From Lamellibrachia satsuma (lineage: Eukaryota; Annelida; Polychaeta; Sabellida; Siboglinidae): a DNA stretch of 64,000 bases. Location of the stretch: assembly GCA_033239005.1 (NCBI GenBank), contig BSQZ01000098.1, positions 564,501-628,500 on the forward strand, read 5' to 3'. Both the position numbers and the translations under genes were made by a program. Below, piece by piece: positions 1 to 11,174 of this stretch (positions are counted from its first letter, which is position 1; every line of letters starts with the position of its first letter). The notes beneath the pieces were generated by a model. That model was not told the DNA's origin, did no database searches, and worked only from the letters and a program-made list of their open reading frames with translations.

Positions 1-29
1 TTTCACCTTCGATGCGCTGCCACTGCTGT
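1..29 (-). CDS. host gene exon J (partial, at window edge)
   Basis: The acceptor GTGATTACAG is followed by bases that complete an Asp codon with the upstream overhang and then read SSGSASK. Either a donor (AAG followed by GTGAAA) occurs at once, or the exon continues past the window edge as KVK. Only the acceptor and the phase support it. Confidence 0.4.
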
Positions 30-1350
30 CTGTAATCACACGGTACACATGGTGTAAAGTAAGTAAAATTACAAAGATGGCCACTGATGTCGTAAAACAC
101 AAACTGATACAATAATTATACAGACCTGCCACATTGTTTTGGGTGTATTTTTCACTCCAAATTCTGCTTAACATTGTAGTAATCCGTTTAATGTTTTTTA
201 TTGGTGAATTGGCCTACAACATTTCTGTTTTGATCACGTGGCACCATCTACCACGCTATGAAATATACTTATATCAAATAAAAACTGCTTAATTTCACAG
301 AAAATTTGCCTAGCATCAAAAGTATTTGGGCTTCAATTACTAAGTTTGTTATTCAAGTTTATATTATGAGGTTGACACAAGAAAATATCCTTTATCAAGA
401 TTTTTCAATTTGAAACAAATCCTTAACACAAACGGGATATGGCTGTATTCCTTCAGAAATTCCAAAAACCTGTACTGCATACGGGATCCATTCAATGTGG
501 CAAGTCAGCACTTGTATATCAAAACACGCAATCACATCAAAGTTATATAATAAACTTGTACCAATGTTGAACACGTGCTGCACATGTTACCCCTGACAAA
601 CCTATCCAGTCAATCACTCTCAACTTCTCTGAGATGTGTGGACCCAGTCTATCAAATAGCGGCATCACCCCCTATCACAGTACAGGCACATTCTTGCAAA
701 ATCTGAGTGAATGTTCTTCTCCCAGATCTTTAACTGCAGTGAACGAGTCCCTGCAGCCTCCTGCAAGAGGCTCATGATCTAACCATTACTTCACATTCCA
801 TCCTTTAGCAAGGAAATAATCAAGCAACAAAGCACGAGGATCAAGCACCTTCTGATATTGTTTCCATGGCTACTTCACAGGCAATCCTCAGCCAATCCAT
901 TCAGCATGTCCGTGTTTTACTGTACAACTCCACTTGTCATAACTCCAAGTGATCCCACACTGTTCCTAGTGATAGTATATGTTCTAACAGGTCACGCATG
1001 GCTGGGAATGTTCTGCCAAGTGGACTGACAGGTTGTCAATCACAATCCAAGGTACTTTGAGAAAAACCTAGGCTCTCTAACTGGAAATGTCCATAGAATC
1101 TACAGACGGAATATTTGTCTGACATGTGGACAGATTCAGTCAAGCATGACCGTTTGCTCAGTCATGCATGAAGACAAACACATCTACAATACGAATAGAG
1201 TATGCATGAGCCATGAATATCTGATACAGGTATTATATGAATAGTGTATATTCAATACGATGGTGCAATAAAAGAAGATGAAATGAGTTCACTGAATGGT
1301 GTCTGGCTTAAAATACAACAAATGTGCGTCGTGCAGCACGTAACTGTAAT
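30..1350. other. non-coding, nothing recognised
   Basis: This is presumed intron of the host gene. It is unique sequence with scattered short open frames but no conserved motif, RNA gene or repeat that I can support. Confidence 0.5.
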
Positions 1351-1855
1351 ACAACATAAACAACATACAGCAACATACAACAGCATAAAGCAACATACAA
1401 CAACATACAGCAACATACAGTAACATACAGTAACATACAGCAACATACAGCAACATACAGCAACATACAACAACATACAGTACCATACAGCAACATACAG
1501 CAACATACAGCAACATACAACAACATACAGCAACATACAACAGCATACAGTCACATACAGCAACATACAGCAACATACAACAACATACAACAACATACAG
1601 TACCATACAGCAACATACAGCAATATACAGCAACATACAGCAACATACAACAACATACAGCAACATACAACAACATACAGCAACATACAACAACATACAG
1701 CAACATACAACAACATACAGCAACATACAGCAACATACAAAAACATACAGCAACATACAGTAACATAGAGCAACATACAGTAACATACAGCAACATACAG
1801 CAACATACAACAACATACAACAACATATAGTAGCATACAAAAACATACAGCAATA
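1351..1855. repeat. 10-bp minisatellite, about 50 copies
   Basis: The unit is CAACATACAG, alternating with CAACATACAA and a few variants (CAGCATACAG, TACCATACAG). Because ten is not a multiple of three, all three minus-strand frames read a Cys/Tyr/Leu/Val pattern without stops, which explains the long open frames here. It is not a gene. Confidence 0.97.
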
Positions 1856-2275
1856 TGGCATTACAAATTTATTTAAAAATACACCTTTAAGTAACTGTCT
1901 GATAAATATTAAAATGATAAGGTATAATTAAATGTGCTACAAAAATATCATAAATCCATTGTACAATAATTAAATTTAGAGTCTGTTCTACAATATTTTA
2001 TCAAACCGAGCCCAAATGACCAAGGCTGGTTTGAACTGATGTGATATTTAATCTCTAGAGTCAAGCAAACATTGGCAAAGGCAAACACCAGTAAATACTC
2101 CCAGCGCTACAGAGCATATTACCTCAGGGACCTTCTCAAATGGTCAATCTTATGTAATTCACACAAAAAATTGTATTGGTCCTATACAAATCCGTAATTC
2201 CTAACGTTACTCCAGAAAACATTTTGGGTAAAAAAGTTTGTTTTACTCTTAATTCCAGATTTCAACATTATTCTG

Positions 2276-3212
2276 ATGCCAGATGCCCCCCTCATGATGC
2301 CAGATGCCCCCTCATGATGCCAGATGCCCCCCTCATGATGCCAGATGCCCCCCTCATGATGCCAGATGCCCCCCTCATGATGCCAGATGCCCCCTCATGA
2401 TGCCAGATGCCCCCTCATGATGCCAGATGCCCCCTCATGATGCCAGATGCCCCCTCATGATGCCAGATGCCCCCCTCATGATGACAGATGCCCCCTCATG
2501 ATGCCAGATGCCCCCTCATGATGCCAGATGCCCCCTCATGATGCCAGATGCCCCCTCATGATGCCAGATGCCCCCTCATGATGCCAGATGCCCCCTCATG
2601 ATGCCAGATGCCCCTCATGATGCCAGATGCCCCCTCATGATGCCAGATGCCCCCTCATGATGCCAGATGCCCCCTCATGATGCCAGATGCCCCCTCATGA
2701 TGCCAGATGCCCCCTCATGATGCCAGATGCCCCCTCATGATGCCAGATGCCCCCTCATGATGCCAGATGCCCCCTCATGATGCCAGATGCCCCTCATGAT
2801 GCCAGATGCCCCCTCATGATGCCAGATGCCCCCTCATGATGCCAGATGCCCCCTCATGATGCCAGATGCCCCCTCATGATGCCAGATGCCCCCTCATGAT
2901 GCCAGATGCCCCCTCATGATGCCAGATGCCCCCTCATGATGCCAGATGCCCCCTCATGATGCCAGATGCCCCTCATGATGCCAGATGCCCCCTCATGATG
3001 CCAGATGCCCCTCATGATGCCCCCTCATGATGCCAGATGCCCCCTCATGATGCCAGATGCCCCCTCATGATGCCAGATGCCCCCTCATGATGCCAGATGC
3101 CCCCTCATGATGCCAGATGCCCCCTCATGATGCCAGATGCCCCCTCATGATGCCAGATGCCCCCTCATGATGCCAGATGCCCCCCTCATGATGCCAGATG
3201 CCCCCCTCATGC
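2276..3212. repeat. 20-bp minisatellite, about 47 copies
   Basis: The core is ATGCCAGATGCC followed by a run of four to six C and TCATG. The C run varies in length from unit to unit, as expected of polymerase slippage. It lies in the intron just downstream of the exon at 3385-3519. Confidence 0.97.
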
Positions 3213-3384
3213 ACCAATAAAATATTCCTGTGCTGACGAAGAAATCAACTTCGCTTATTTTTATTCAGACATTTAATTTATACATTGCAATTTACTAGCA
3301 CATTTATCATTAATTAATTACATAAAGCGCTTTGAACTTTTAATGATATTGCACTCCTTAAGAATCATATATTATTTTTATTAC

Positions 3385-3519
3385 CTGTGTTCAGCGTGGA
3401 GCACTTGACCAGACTCCGCTTAAACTCTGTCTCCAGTTCCTCCGTTCGCACAGAGTCAGCGTCAGTCACACCGTAGCCAAACTGTCTCCTCTCCCCCAGT
3501 TTCTTGGTCCTAGACTGGT
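3385..3519 (-). CDS. host gene exon I (SVRTE module 2)
   Basis: This 135-nt exon has the acceptor TTTGTTTTCCAG and the donor GTAATA. It encodes 44 codons: QSRTKKLGERRQFGYGVTDA, then DSVRTEELETEFKRSLVKCS and TLNT. It carries the second copy of the SVRTE-[ED]-x-E-x-[QE]-F motif. The polypyrimidine tract is good and both phases fit. About 170 nt downstream of its donor begins the 20-bp array at 2276-3212. Confidence 0.8.
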
Positions 3520-3674
3520 CTGGAAAACAAAACACTACCAATGACTTTCTTTAGTCAAGTGTATTATAGCACATTTAAGCAACATTGTCTAAAAAGTTCA
3601 CCAAAATCACCAGCCTACATGTGGCTGTTTCTATAAACGGGTCTCAATAAAAAATTATAAATTTGTATGGTACA

Positions 3675-4003
3675 TAAATAATGGAATTGTTTACTTGTGG
3701 TTTGTTTACTGATAGTTTGTATATGGTTTGTTTACAAGTGGTTTGTTTACATGTGGTTTGTTTACAAGTGGTTTGCTTACTGATAGTTTGTTTGTATATG
3801 GTTTGTTTACCAGTGGTTTGCTTACATGTGGTTTGTTTACAAGTGATTTGTTTACATATAGTTTGTTTACATGAGATTTCTTTACATGTGGTTTGTTTAC
3901 AAGTGTTTTTTACAAGTGATTTGTTTACATGTGGTTTGCTAATTATTTACATGTGGTTTGTTTACCTATGGTTTGTTTACATGTGATATGTTTACCTATG
4001 ATT
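3675..4003. repeat. degenerate 15-bp array (GTTTGTTTACATGTG type)
   Basis: About 20 units of GTTTGTTTAC plus AAGTG, ATGTG or similar. It is intronic, between the exons at 3385 and 4102, and ends about 100 nt from the latter. Confidence 0.9.
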
Positions 4004-4101
4004 TGTAATTACAAAACATTACCAAATGGGACAGTTCCTCGTTCATATGGCAGTGTGTCATAAATAAAAGAAGTTCACCACAGCTATGAACTGCTTGTTA
4101 C

Positions 4102-4188
4102 CTGTAAACTGTGGCACCGTTCTCATAAACTGTGCTTCAAAGTCTTCCGTGCGCACGGACGATGCTGCATCCGCGCTAGACTGACCAC
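4102..4188 (-). CDS. host gene exon H (SVRTE module 1)
   Basis: This 87-nt exon has the acceptor CCTATCAG and the donor GTAACA. It encodes 28 codons: GQSSADAASSVRTEDFEAQF then MRTVPQFT. The core SVRTEDFEAQF closely resembles SVRTEELETEF in the next exon, so the two exons may stem from an ancestral exon duplication or carry repeated binding motifs (inference). Phases fit on both sides. Confidence 0.75.
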
Positions 4189-5745
4189 CTGATAGGAAAT
4201 AGCACACACACATGCAAGGTGTTAGTAGAACGCACCATCAAAGTTAACAGTCAATGGCCAATCTCTCATATTCAAATATGGTGAGATTTTCAAGCAATAT
4301 CTATGGAAAGTACCAAGTCATATCATGCTCTCTTTATGAACTTTAATGTGCAAATTCATTTGATCTGAGTTTGTCTCACCAAATGGTAAATTATCCTTTT
4401 CTTCCTATACATTCATTATTAAATGTTGGCAAAAGTGATAATATTTATATTTATTTTCCCTCTGACAGACTTAATTCATGTTACCAGTTATTACCTTTCA
4501 ATCAAACGAACAAATACTTTTATTTCACGTAAAAAAATCTACATACCACATATATATATACAAATATACATTAAAAAATAAATTAGCTAAATGTATATGT
4601 TTAAGATATGTTTAATATAAATATGTTAAAAAGTATATGTTAACAAATATATATAATAAATAATTAAATATATAAATGTGATCTAAAATCACCATTGTAC
4701 ACAATAAAGTGCTTGTGCCCATTTAAACTACTTGGATCCATTAACAATATTCGTACAATATGTCATGTTTTACTAAATTATTTTCAATGTATTTTCGACG
4801 TCATAAACTTGATTTATAAAACCATTGATATTTTTGCACATCAAAGTTATCAATGGAATTGCTAGCAAACAAACTGGTTGCGCTGTCCCATCTGTCATAT
4901 CCTAAAATCTGCTTGTGCATGTTATAGTAGGCAACTTTAAGTTTCAGTTGTATCCATGTATAATTATACTGCTATTACATGAAAAGCATTTGGAAAAAGC
5001 TACCACTTTCTGGCTGTGTTGTTTCTTCAGGCAAATTTTGTATAACATTAAATAGATCAATTTTAGTTATGTTTAGTTTAGTTAGTTATCTCTAGGTGTA
5101 GTGGAGGCTACACTAGTGGTGCCCTCTGTTGAAATGTCAGTAGAAATTGACTACTTGCTCCCTCTATGAACAGTCTAACAATTATTCATCTACGTGTAGC
5201 CCACCTTTTTGAGATAACATTGTAACAAGTCTTTGCTTAAGCCCACAGTTCTAAGACCATTGCATATACATTTGCATGAAATTTTTTTTATTTCAAAATG
5301 TGACATATAGTCATTACCTTGCATTAAATAAAATAATAAGCTTAGGGTTCATTATTGAGTATTCTTTGCTATAATATATTATCATTGCATTATTGACCTA
5401 ACTTTTTATATCCTGTTTTGATCTGTGTGGGTGCACATGGTAGGTAATATTTTGAAAAAAGTTCCATCCCTGCAAGGATTCTAATAATGGGAGAATATAT
5501 AAAAATAGCAGGAAAAGGTTCACCATTACTTAGGCGTAGAGCAAGTACTATTTGTTTTTATAATTTGATCCATGCTTTGCCTAATTAATAGAACAAAAAT
5601 CAATACAATTAAGCATTGTTAGGAGTCACAACAACAATGCAAGTTAGTAACCATGCACAGTTATTACTATGACCTCCTAGCCCACAATGTAAGCATTCAT
5701 GCAATCACAAAGTTACGTTAGTGTATAAACTGTTCTTCAACTCAC
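4189..5745. other. AT-rich intron, no element recognised
   Basis: This is unique AT-rich DNA. The stretch around 4540-4680 is nearly pure A/T with short TATATA tracts. Nothing coding or structured was found. Confidence 0.5.
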
Positions 5746-5883
5746 CACGTGGAGAATTCTTTTCATCTGCGGCAAGCCCCCATTTCGACCTCATGATCAG
5801 CTTGTACTGTTCCTCCAGTTGTTTAGCAACATCGGAGTCAAGGTCAACGTAGGTCACACTCATGGTCTGCTGAAGGTCATCAT
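5746..5883 (-). CDS. host gene exon G
   Basis: This 138-nt exon has the acceptor TTTCTCAACCAG and the donor GTGAGT. It encodes 45 codons: DDLQQTMSVTYVDLDSDVAK, then QLEEQYKLIMRSKWGLAADE and KNSPR. The Q/E/K-rich centre looks like a short coiled coil or amphipathic helix. Phases match both neighbours. About 48 nt upstream of its acceptor lies a five-copy, 17-bp array (5932-6016). Confidence 0.8.
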
Positions 5884-5931
5884 CTGGTTGAGAAAGAACA
5901 ACCATCAATGAAACAAAGACCCACAGAGAAT

Positions 5932-6016
5932 GTAGAGGTGGACATATGATAGAGGTGGACATATGATAGAGGTGGACATATGATAGAGGTGGACATACGA
6001 TAGAGGTGGACATATG
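5932..6016. repeat. 17-bp array, 5 copies
   Basis: The unit is GATAGAGGTGGACATAT. It lies about 48 nt upstream of the acceptor of the exon at 5746-5883 in the direction of transcription. Confidence 0.95.
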
Positions 6017-6089
6017 ACATCAGTGATCAACAAAAGCCCCACAATATAATGTTATTGCTCCCCTCATTGTCCATGAGGTTGGCATCGAT

Positions 6090-6250
6090 ATGGGTCCTCG
6101 ATTTTACTTTTCATTTTCCTTTCACTTCACTACCATCTCCACCTCCCGTCTCCACTCCAACATCCCTCACTCCCACTCCCAATCCTGCCAAATCTCTCTT
6201 TATACTGTCCTCCTATCCCAACTGCTCTTCTCCTTCTACTTTCCACTCTG
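6090..6250. repeat. dispersed pyrimidine-rich repeat, copy 1
   Basis: This C/T-rich block shares an ordered series of words (CAAATCTCTCTTTA, CTTCTCCTTCTAC, TCCACTCT) with blocks at 36690-37200, 51370-51700 and 60020-60250. It therefore appears to be a copy of one dispersed element, probably the 3' region of a retroelement. Confidence 0.5.
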
Positions 6251-6485
6251 AGTAACTCAGCTCTTTTTGTTAGCCTTCTAATATATGACTAATGTGACAT
6301 GGCACACCTCTGCTTTGTTAGCACATAAGTTGGCAGCATCCATGGTCATTGTAATGAGATCAGATTGTTGCTGACCACACTGAAGAACGCAACAACTTCA
6401 AAGTAGATGGAACAGTCTGACCTGCTTCTGAGTGCAAGGTCAGACTCAGCCGAAGCAACGAAGGGAGTGAGCAAGCAAAACTTAC

Positions 6486-6644
6486 CATCTGATGTCTCTC
6501 CACCGTAGACGTCTGCCTTGCCCACTATCTTGGCCTGAGGCAGATCATCTGAACCACAGCCGTCAGCCAGACCGGAGTCCTTGTCCACATCAAGGACTTT
6601 CTCCATGGCATTCATGTTGTTGTTGTGCAGTTTGGCCAGTCCAT
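6486..6644 (-). CDS. host gene exon F
   Basis: This 159-nt exon has the acceptor TTATTGCAG and the donor GTAAGT. It encodes 52 codons, starting GLAKLHNNNMNAMEKVLDVD and ending VGKADVYGGETSD. The split codons on both sides give Asp. The reading frame stays open upstream through the neighbouring 25-bp array (6691-7560), so a partly retained intron would not be stopped at once. The content looks like a helix followed by an acidic, glycine-rich linker. No domain was recognised. Confidence 0.8.
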
Positions 6645-6690
6645 CTGCAATAACCAACGACAACATCTGGACAATCTGGAAGGTGTAGTC

Positions 6691-7560
6691 TAGGAGGGAA
6701 AGAGGCCCATGGTTCTGTGAGGGACAGAGGTACATGGTTCTGTGAGGGACAGAGGTCCACAGTTCTGTGAGGGACAGAGGTCCACGGTTCTGTGAGGGAC
6801 ACAGGTCCACAGTTCTGGGAGGGACAGAGGTCCACGGTTCTGTGAGGGACAGAGGTCCACGGTTCTGTGAGGGACAGGGGTCCACGGTTCTATGAGGAAC
6901 AGAGGTCCACTGTTCTGTGAGGGAAAGAGGCCTATGGTTCTGTGAGGGACAGAGGTCCATGGTTCTGTGAGGGACAGAGGTCCACAGTTCTGGGAGGGAA
7001 AGAGGCCTATGGTTCTGTGAAGGACAGAGGTACATGGTTCTGTGAGGGACAGAGGTCCACAGTTCTATGAGGGACAGAGGTCCACGGTTCTGTGAGGGAC
7101 AGGGGTCCACGGTTCTATGAGGAACAGAGGTCCACTGTTCTGGGAGGGAAAGAGGTCCACGGTTCTGTGAGGGACAGAGGTCCACGGTTCTGTGAGGGAC
7201 AGAGGTCCACAGTTCTGTGAAGGACAGAGGTCCACGTTTCTGGGAGGGAAAGAGACCTACGGTTCTGTGAGGGACAGAGGTCCACGGTTCTGTGAGGGAC
7301 AGAGGTTCACGTTTCTGGGAGGGAAAGAGGCCTACGGTTCTGTGAGGGACAGAGGTCCACGGTTGTGTGAGGGACAGAGGTCTACGTTTCTGGGAAGGAA
7401 AGAGGCCTATGGTTCTGTGAGGGACAGAGGTCCACGGTTCTGGGAGGGACAGAGGTCCACGGTTCTGTGAGGGACAGAGGTCCACGATTCTGGGAGGGAC
7501 AGAGGTTCACGGTTCTGGGAGGGACAGAGGTACACGGTTCTGGGAGTGACAGAAGTCCAG
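6691..7560. repeat. 25-bp minisatellite, about 34 copies, acceptor-like on the minus strand
   Basis: The plus-strand core is GGTTCTGTGAGGGACAGAGG. Read in the host gene's sense, each unit contains CTCTGTCCCTCACAG followed by A, which matches a 3' splice site. The array ends about 46 nt from the genuine acceptor of the exon at 6486-6644. The 25-bp unit rotates through all frames and all are open, so a 379-codon open frame runs through it into that exon. Confidence 0.95.
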
Positions 7561-7832
7561 TCCTGCAGGGTCAGTGTGTCCTCATACAAGACATCCCGGC
7601 TTGTATACAGAATTGTATACAACATTTTTTTAATATGTTCATGAAATCTTTTGCAAAACAGCAAATGGAAATCTGAAACAAATTAACGCCTAGATTTGAA
7701 ATAAATGCTTGTGATGAAATGAGGGAGTCCATTTCACATTCTCAGATATAATATCACATTTGATAATTCTTAAATATCTTGGTCACTGGGACACTGAGGT
7801 AATGAATTCTTCAATTTATGAATGCATCCACC
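7561..7832. other. short unique intron segment
   Basis: AT-rich spacer between two arrays; no feature seen. Confidence 0.5.
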
Positions 7833-8297
7833 AGCACTCATGAAGGAGCAGTCAGTGCTTACAAGAGTACAGCACTCATGAAGGAGTAGTCAGTGCTTAC
7901 AAGAGTACAGCACTCATGAAGGAGCAGTCAGTGCTTACAAGAGTACAGCACTCATGAAGGAGCAGTCATTGCTTACAAGAGCACAGCACTCACGAAGGAG
8001 CAGTCAGTGCTTACAAAAGTACAGCACTCATGAAGGAGCAGTCAGAGCTTACAAGAGCACAGTACTCACGAAGGAGCAGTCAGTGCTTACAAGAGTACAG
8101 CACTCACGAAGGAGCAGTCACTGCTTACAAGAGCACAGCACTCACGAAGGAGCAGTCAGTGCTTACAAGAGCACAGCACTCACGAAGGAGTAGTCAGTGC
8201 TTACAAGAGTACAGCACTCATGAAGGAGCAGTCAGTGCTTACAAGAGTACAACACTCATGAAGGAGCAGTCAGTGCTTACAAGAGCACAGCACTCAC
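7833..8297. repeat. 38-bp minisatellite, about 12 copies
   Basis: The core is CTCATGAAGGAGCAGTCAGT followed by GCTTACAAGAGTACAGCA. Units vary at a few positions (CATGAA/CACGAA, GTACAG/GCACAG). Confidence 0.97.
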
Positions 8298-8631
8298 TAA
8301 TGCTAAAAAAACTAAACAAATTGTTTGCCATAATTATAACATTGTTCATCACAACAGTGACAGGGTGCTTGCAAAAATGTTTTAAAGAAAATTTTTTTAA
8401 ATTATGAATATGGCTGTCACTTCAAAGAAAATCAACTCATATAAAAACGACATGTTATCTACCAATTACAATGACATTTATGACATCTGTGAGTGACTGA
8501 CTCCATGTGACAGGCTGCCAGCTGGGATACTTACAACGCTGCATGACAGAACTGTAATACGAAGACAGATCCATGACAGTTGCAGTAGGTACCTGGCCTT
8601 GTTGTCCTCGATGAAACTCCGGTCAGCTATA

Positions 8632-8708
8632 CACTGATGACCACACAGTGATAACCATAGAGTGATAACCATACACTGATGACCATACACTGACCATACA
8701 CTATGGTC
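8632..8708. repeat. short imperfect repeat (GATGACCATACACT type)
   Basis: About five imperfect units built on GATAACCATA and GATGACCATACACT. It directly adjoins the exon-like stretch at 8593-8626. Confidence 0.7.
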
Positions 8709-9952
8709 ACTGCCCATTAACATGAATATTAAACATTCTTGTTACATCAAATCAGTTGACAATTCCTGCCATAACCTGTCGACTGCCAGAGTCTGCTGCA
8801 GGTAATACACACCCAGTATGTTGTGTTGTGTAATCCACAGTGCTGCATTTAGGAGTCCAAAGAACTTTAACGAAGTTGGCTGTTGGCTGCGTGTATCTGC
8901 AGGGACTTGTCCTGGCATTATTCAGGGCCACTCAAAGGCAGCTCCAACCACCAGTGACATTCCACAAACAATGAGCTATTGAACACAATGAGTCTGCCAG
9001 CTCACAGTGGTAGGTGAAGGCAGATAAAGGCTGTAGAATAGGCTGACGATGAGAAATAATATTTACACTTGGTGACTTTCACTGACATTAATCCGGGCCA
9101 AGTCATAGGCAGGCATATTACATGCTAATAACATTAGTGTGCTTATAATATCATAGAAAGCAAAGGTTTGGTACTAGTAGAATACATGAATGTTGGTGAC
9201 TTAAATAAAGCTATATATTTTATTTCAATTAAGATTTAAATCCTTGATTTATCCATTTCATCAATACATTTAAATAAATGGCTTTGGAGACCAATATTCA
9301 ACTAGCTGTTTTATACCAATAATTCTCAAGATAAAAGTACAAATTCTGTTTTTAGCACACAAACAAAAGGAAAATGCAAATTTATGTCTTAGTCCCGTTC
9401 ACACAGTACATGGTTTATATATCTGACTGAATAAATCCAGCATAATTTGTATTCAGTTTTTGTACACTTGTCATTGGTTTTATTATAATTAATCATCACC
9501 TATTTATATGTTGCAGGAGATCTGTCAAGGACCCAATTTAAAGACAATGCTATCTTTGATCATTAGTTGATCACTTTACAGTTAAGTGTACACATTTAGA
9601 ACATTTACAACTTTATATTATAACAAAATCCCTAATTTTACTTTATTGAAAACGGAACAGAAAATTGAACACAAATACATGTTTGTAATATATAATCGCT
9701 ACACTACATATTTCATTAAAAAAAACAAGGTATGAGCTGTGAGAAGTGGACAGTTGCCTTAGCCAGAAATAAAAAGTTGCCCTAAAAGTAAACGTACCAA
9801 CAGACATAAAGCTTGTGTAGGATGTCAAACTGTCCATTGTTATAATCACATAGTGTGACATTATCCCATATTCCCAAAGGACGTGTTTTTTTTCACCTTC
9901 CTTCTCTCTGGCCTGGTACTGAATGAGTTGACAATAAAGTGGTACCTTTTTT
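8709..9952. other. unique intron sequence, nothing recognised
   Basis: No conserved open frame, RNA gene or repeat was recognised. The sequence is AT-rich towards the right. Confidence 0.5.
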
Positions 9953-10960
9953 ATGACAGGACAGGCCCCACACAACATACCTACAGGACAGGCCCCACAC
10001 AATATACCTACAGGACAGGCCCCACACAACATACCTACAGGACAGGCCCCACACAACATACCTACAGGACAGGCCCCACACAATATACCTACAGGACAGG
10101 CCCCACACAACATACCTACAGGACAGGCCCCACACAACATACCTACAGGACAGGCCCCACACAACATACCTACAGGACAGGCCCCAAACAACATACCTAC
10201 AGGACAGGCACCACACAACATACCTACAGGACAGGCCCCACACAACATACCTACAGGACAGGCCCCACACAACATACTTACAGGACAGGCCCCATGCAAC
10301 ATAGTTACAGAACAGGCCCCACACAACATACCTACAGGACAAGCCGCACACAGCATACCTACAGGACAGGCCCCACACAACATACTTACAGGACAGGCCC
10401 CATGCAACATAGTTACAGAACAGGCACCACACAACATACCTACAGGACAGGCCCCACACAACATACTTACAGGACAGGCCCCATGCAACATAGTTACAGA
10501 ACAGGCCCCACACAACATACCTACAGGACAAGCCCCACGCAGCATAGTTACAGAACAGGCCCCACACAACATACCTACAGGACAGGCCCCACACAACATA
10601 CTTACAGGACAGGCCCCACACAACATACTTACAGGACAGGCCCCACACAACATACTTACAGGACAGGCCCCACACAACATACCTACAGGACAGGCCCCAC
10701 ACAACATACTTACAGGACAGGCCCCACACAACATACCTACAGGACAGGCCCCACACAACATACTTACAGGACAGGCCCCACACAACATACTTACAGGACA
10801 GGCCCCACACAACATACTTACAGGACAGGCCCCACACAACATACCTACAGGACAGGCCCCACACAACATACTTACAGGACAGGCCCCACACAACATACTT
10901 ACAGGACAGGCCCCACACAACATACCTACAGGACAGGCACCACACAACATACCTACCACT
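9953..10960. repeat. 27-bp minisatellite, about 37 copies
   Basis: The core is ACAGGACAGGCCCCACACAA followed by CATACCT. As 27 is divisible by three and the unit lacks stops in several frames, open frames of 340-440 codons arise on both strands. These are artefacts. Variant units (CATGCAACATAGTTACAGAA) recur in the middle, showing local block duplication. Confidence 0.97.
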
Positions 10961-11174
10961 AGGGACAGTCGGAATGAAATGTGTTCAACATAAAGGTGGT
11001 TTTCAGGCTTTACAAGAATCTACTTGATTATATGCAGGAATAATATCCTGTAGTCAAATAAACTTCTAGTCTATTTCCAACATCCATACAACATACCAAT
11101 CTTTCATTATATCGAAAATTTATATATTTTGATTAACAAACATTGAAGTCTTGCTACAACTACAAATAATGACA
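10961..11174. other. spacer between two arrays
   Basis: Unique AT-rich sequence; nothing seen. Confidence 0.5.

Noticed and set aside
2276..3212. CRISPR array resemblance of regularly spaced short repeats
   Set aside because: Units are head-to-tail without unique spacers, there are no cas genes, and the DNA is animal.
8593..8626. Exon-like 34-nt stretch on the minus strand reading DRSFIEDNKA with AG and GT borders
   Set aside because: It would lie between the exons at 12754 and 6486, but its two-base end breaks the frame and leads to a stop. Its acceptor also lacks a pyrimidine tract. It could be a poison exon, but nothing supports that.
8478..8723. 81-codon minus-strand open frame with a possible start MDLSSYYSSVMQR before GTAAGT
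   Set aside because: The donor is good, but the overhang does not match the next exon and no upstream promoter or homology is visible.
9643..10959. 438-codon minus-strand open frame with a Cys-rich GMLCGACPV repeat
   Set aside because: It is entirely produced by the 27-bp array; similar frames are open on the opposite strand, and no start context or homology exists.
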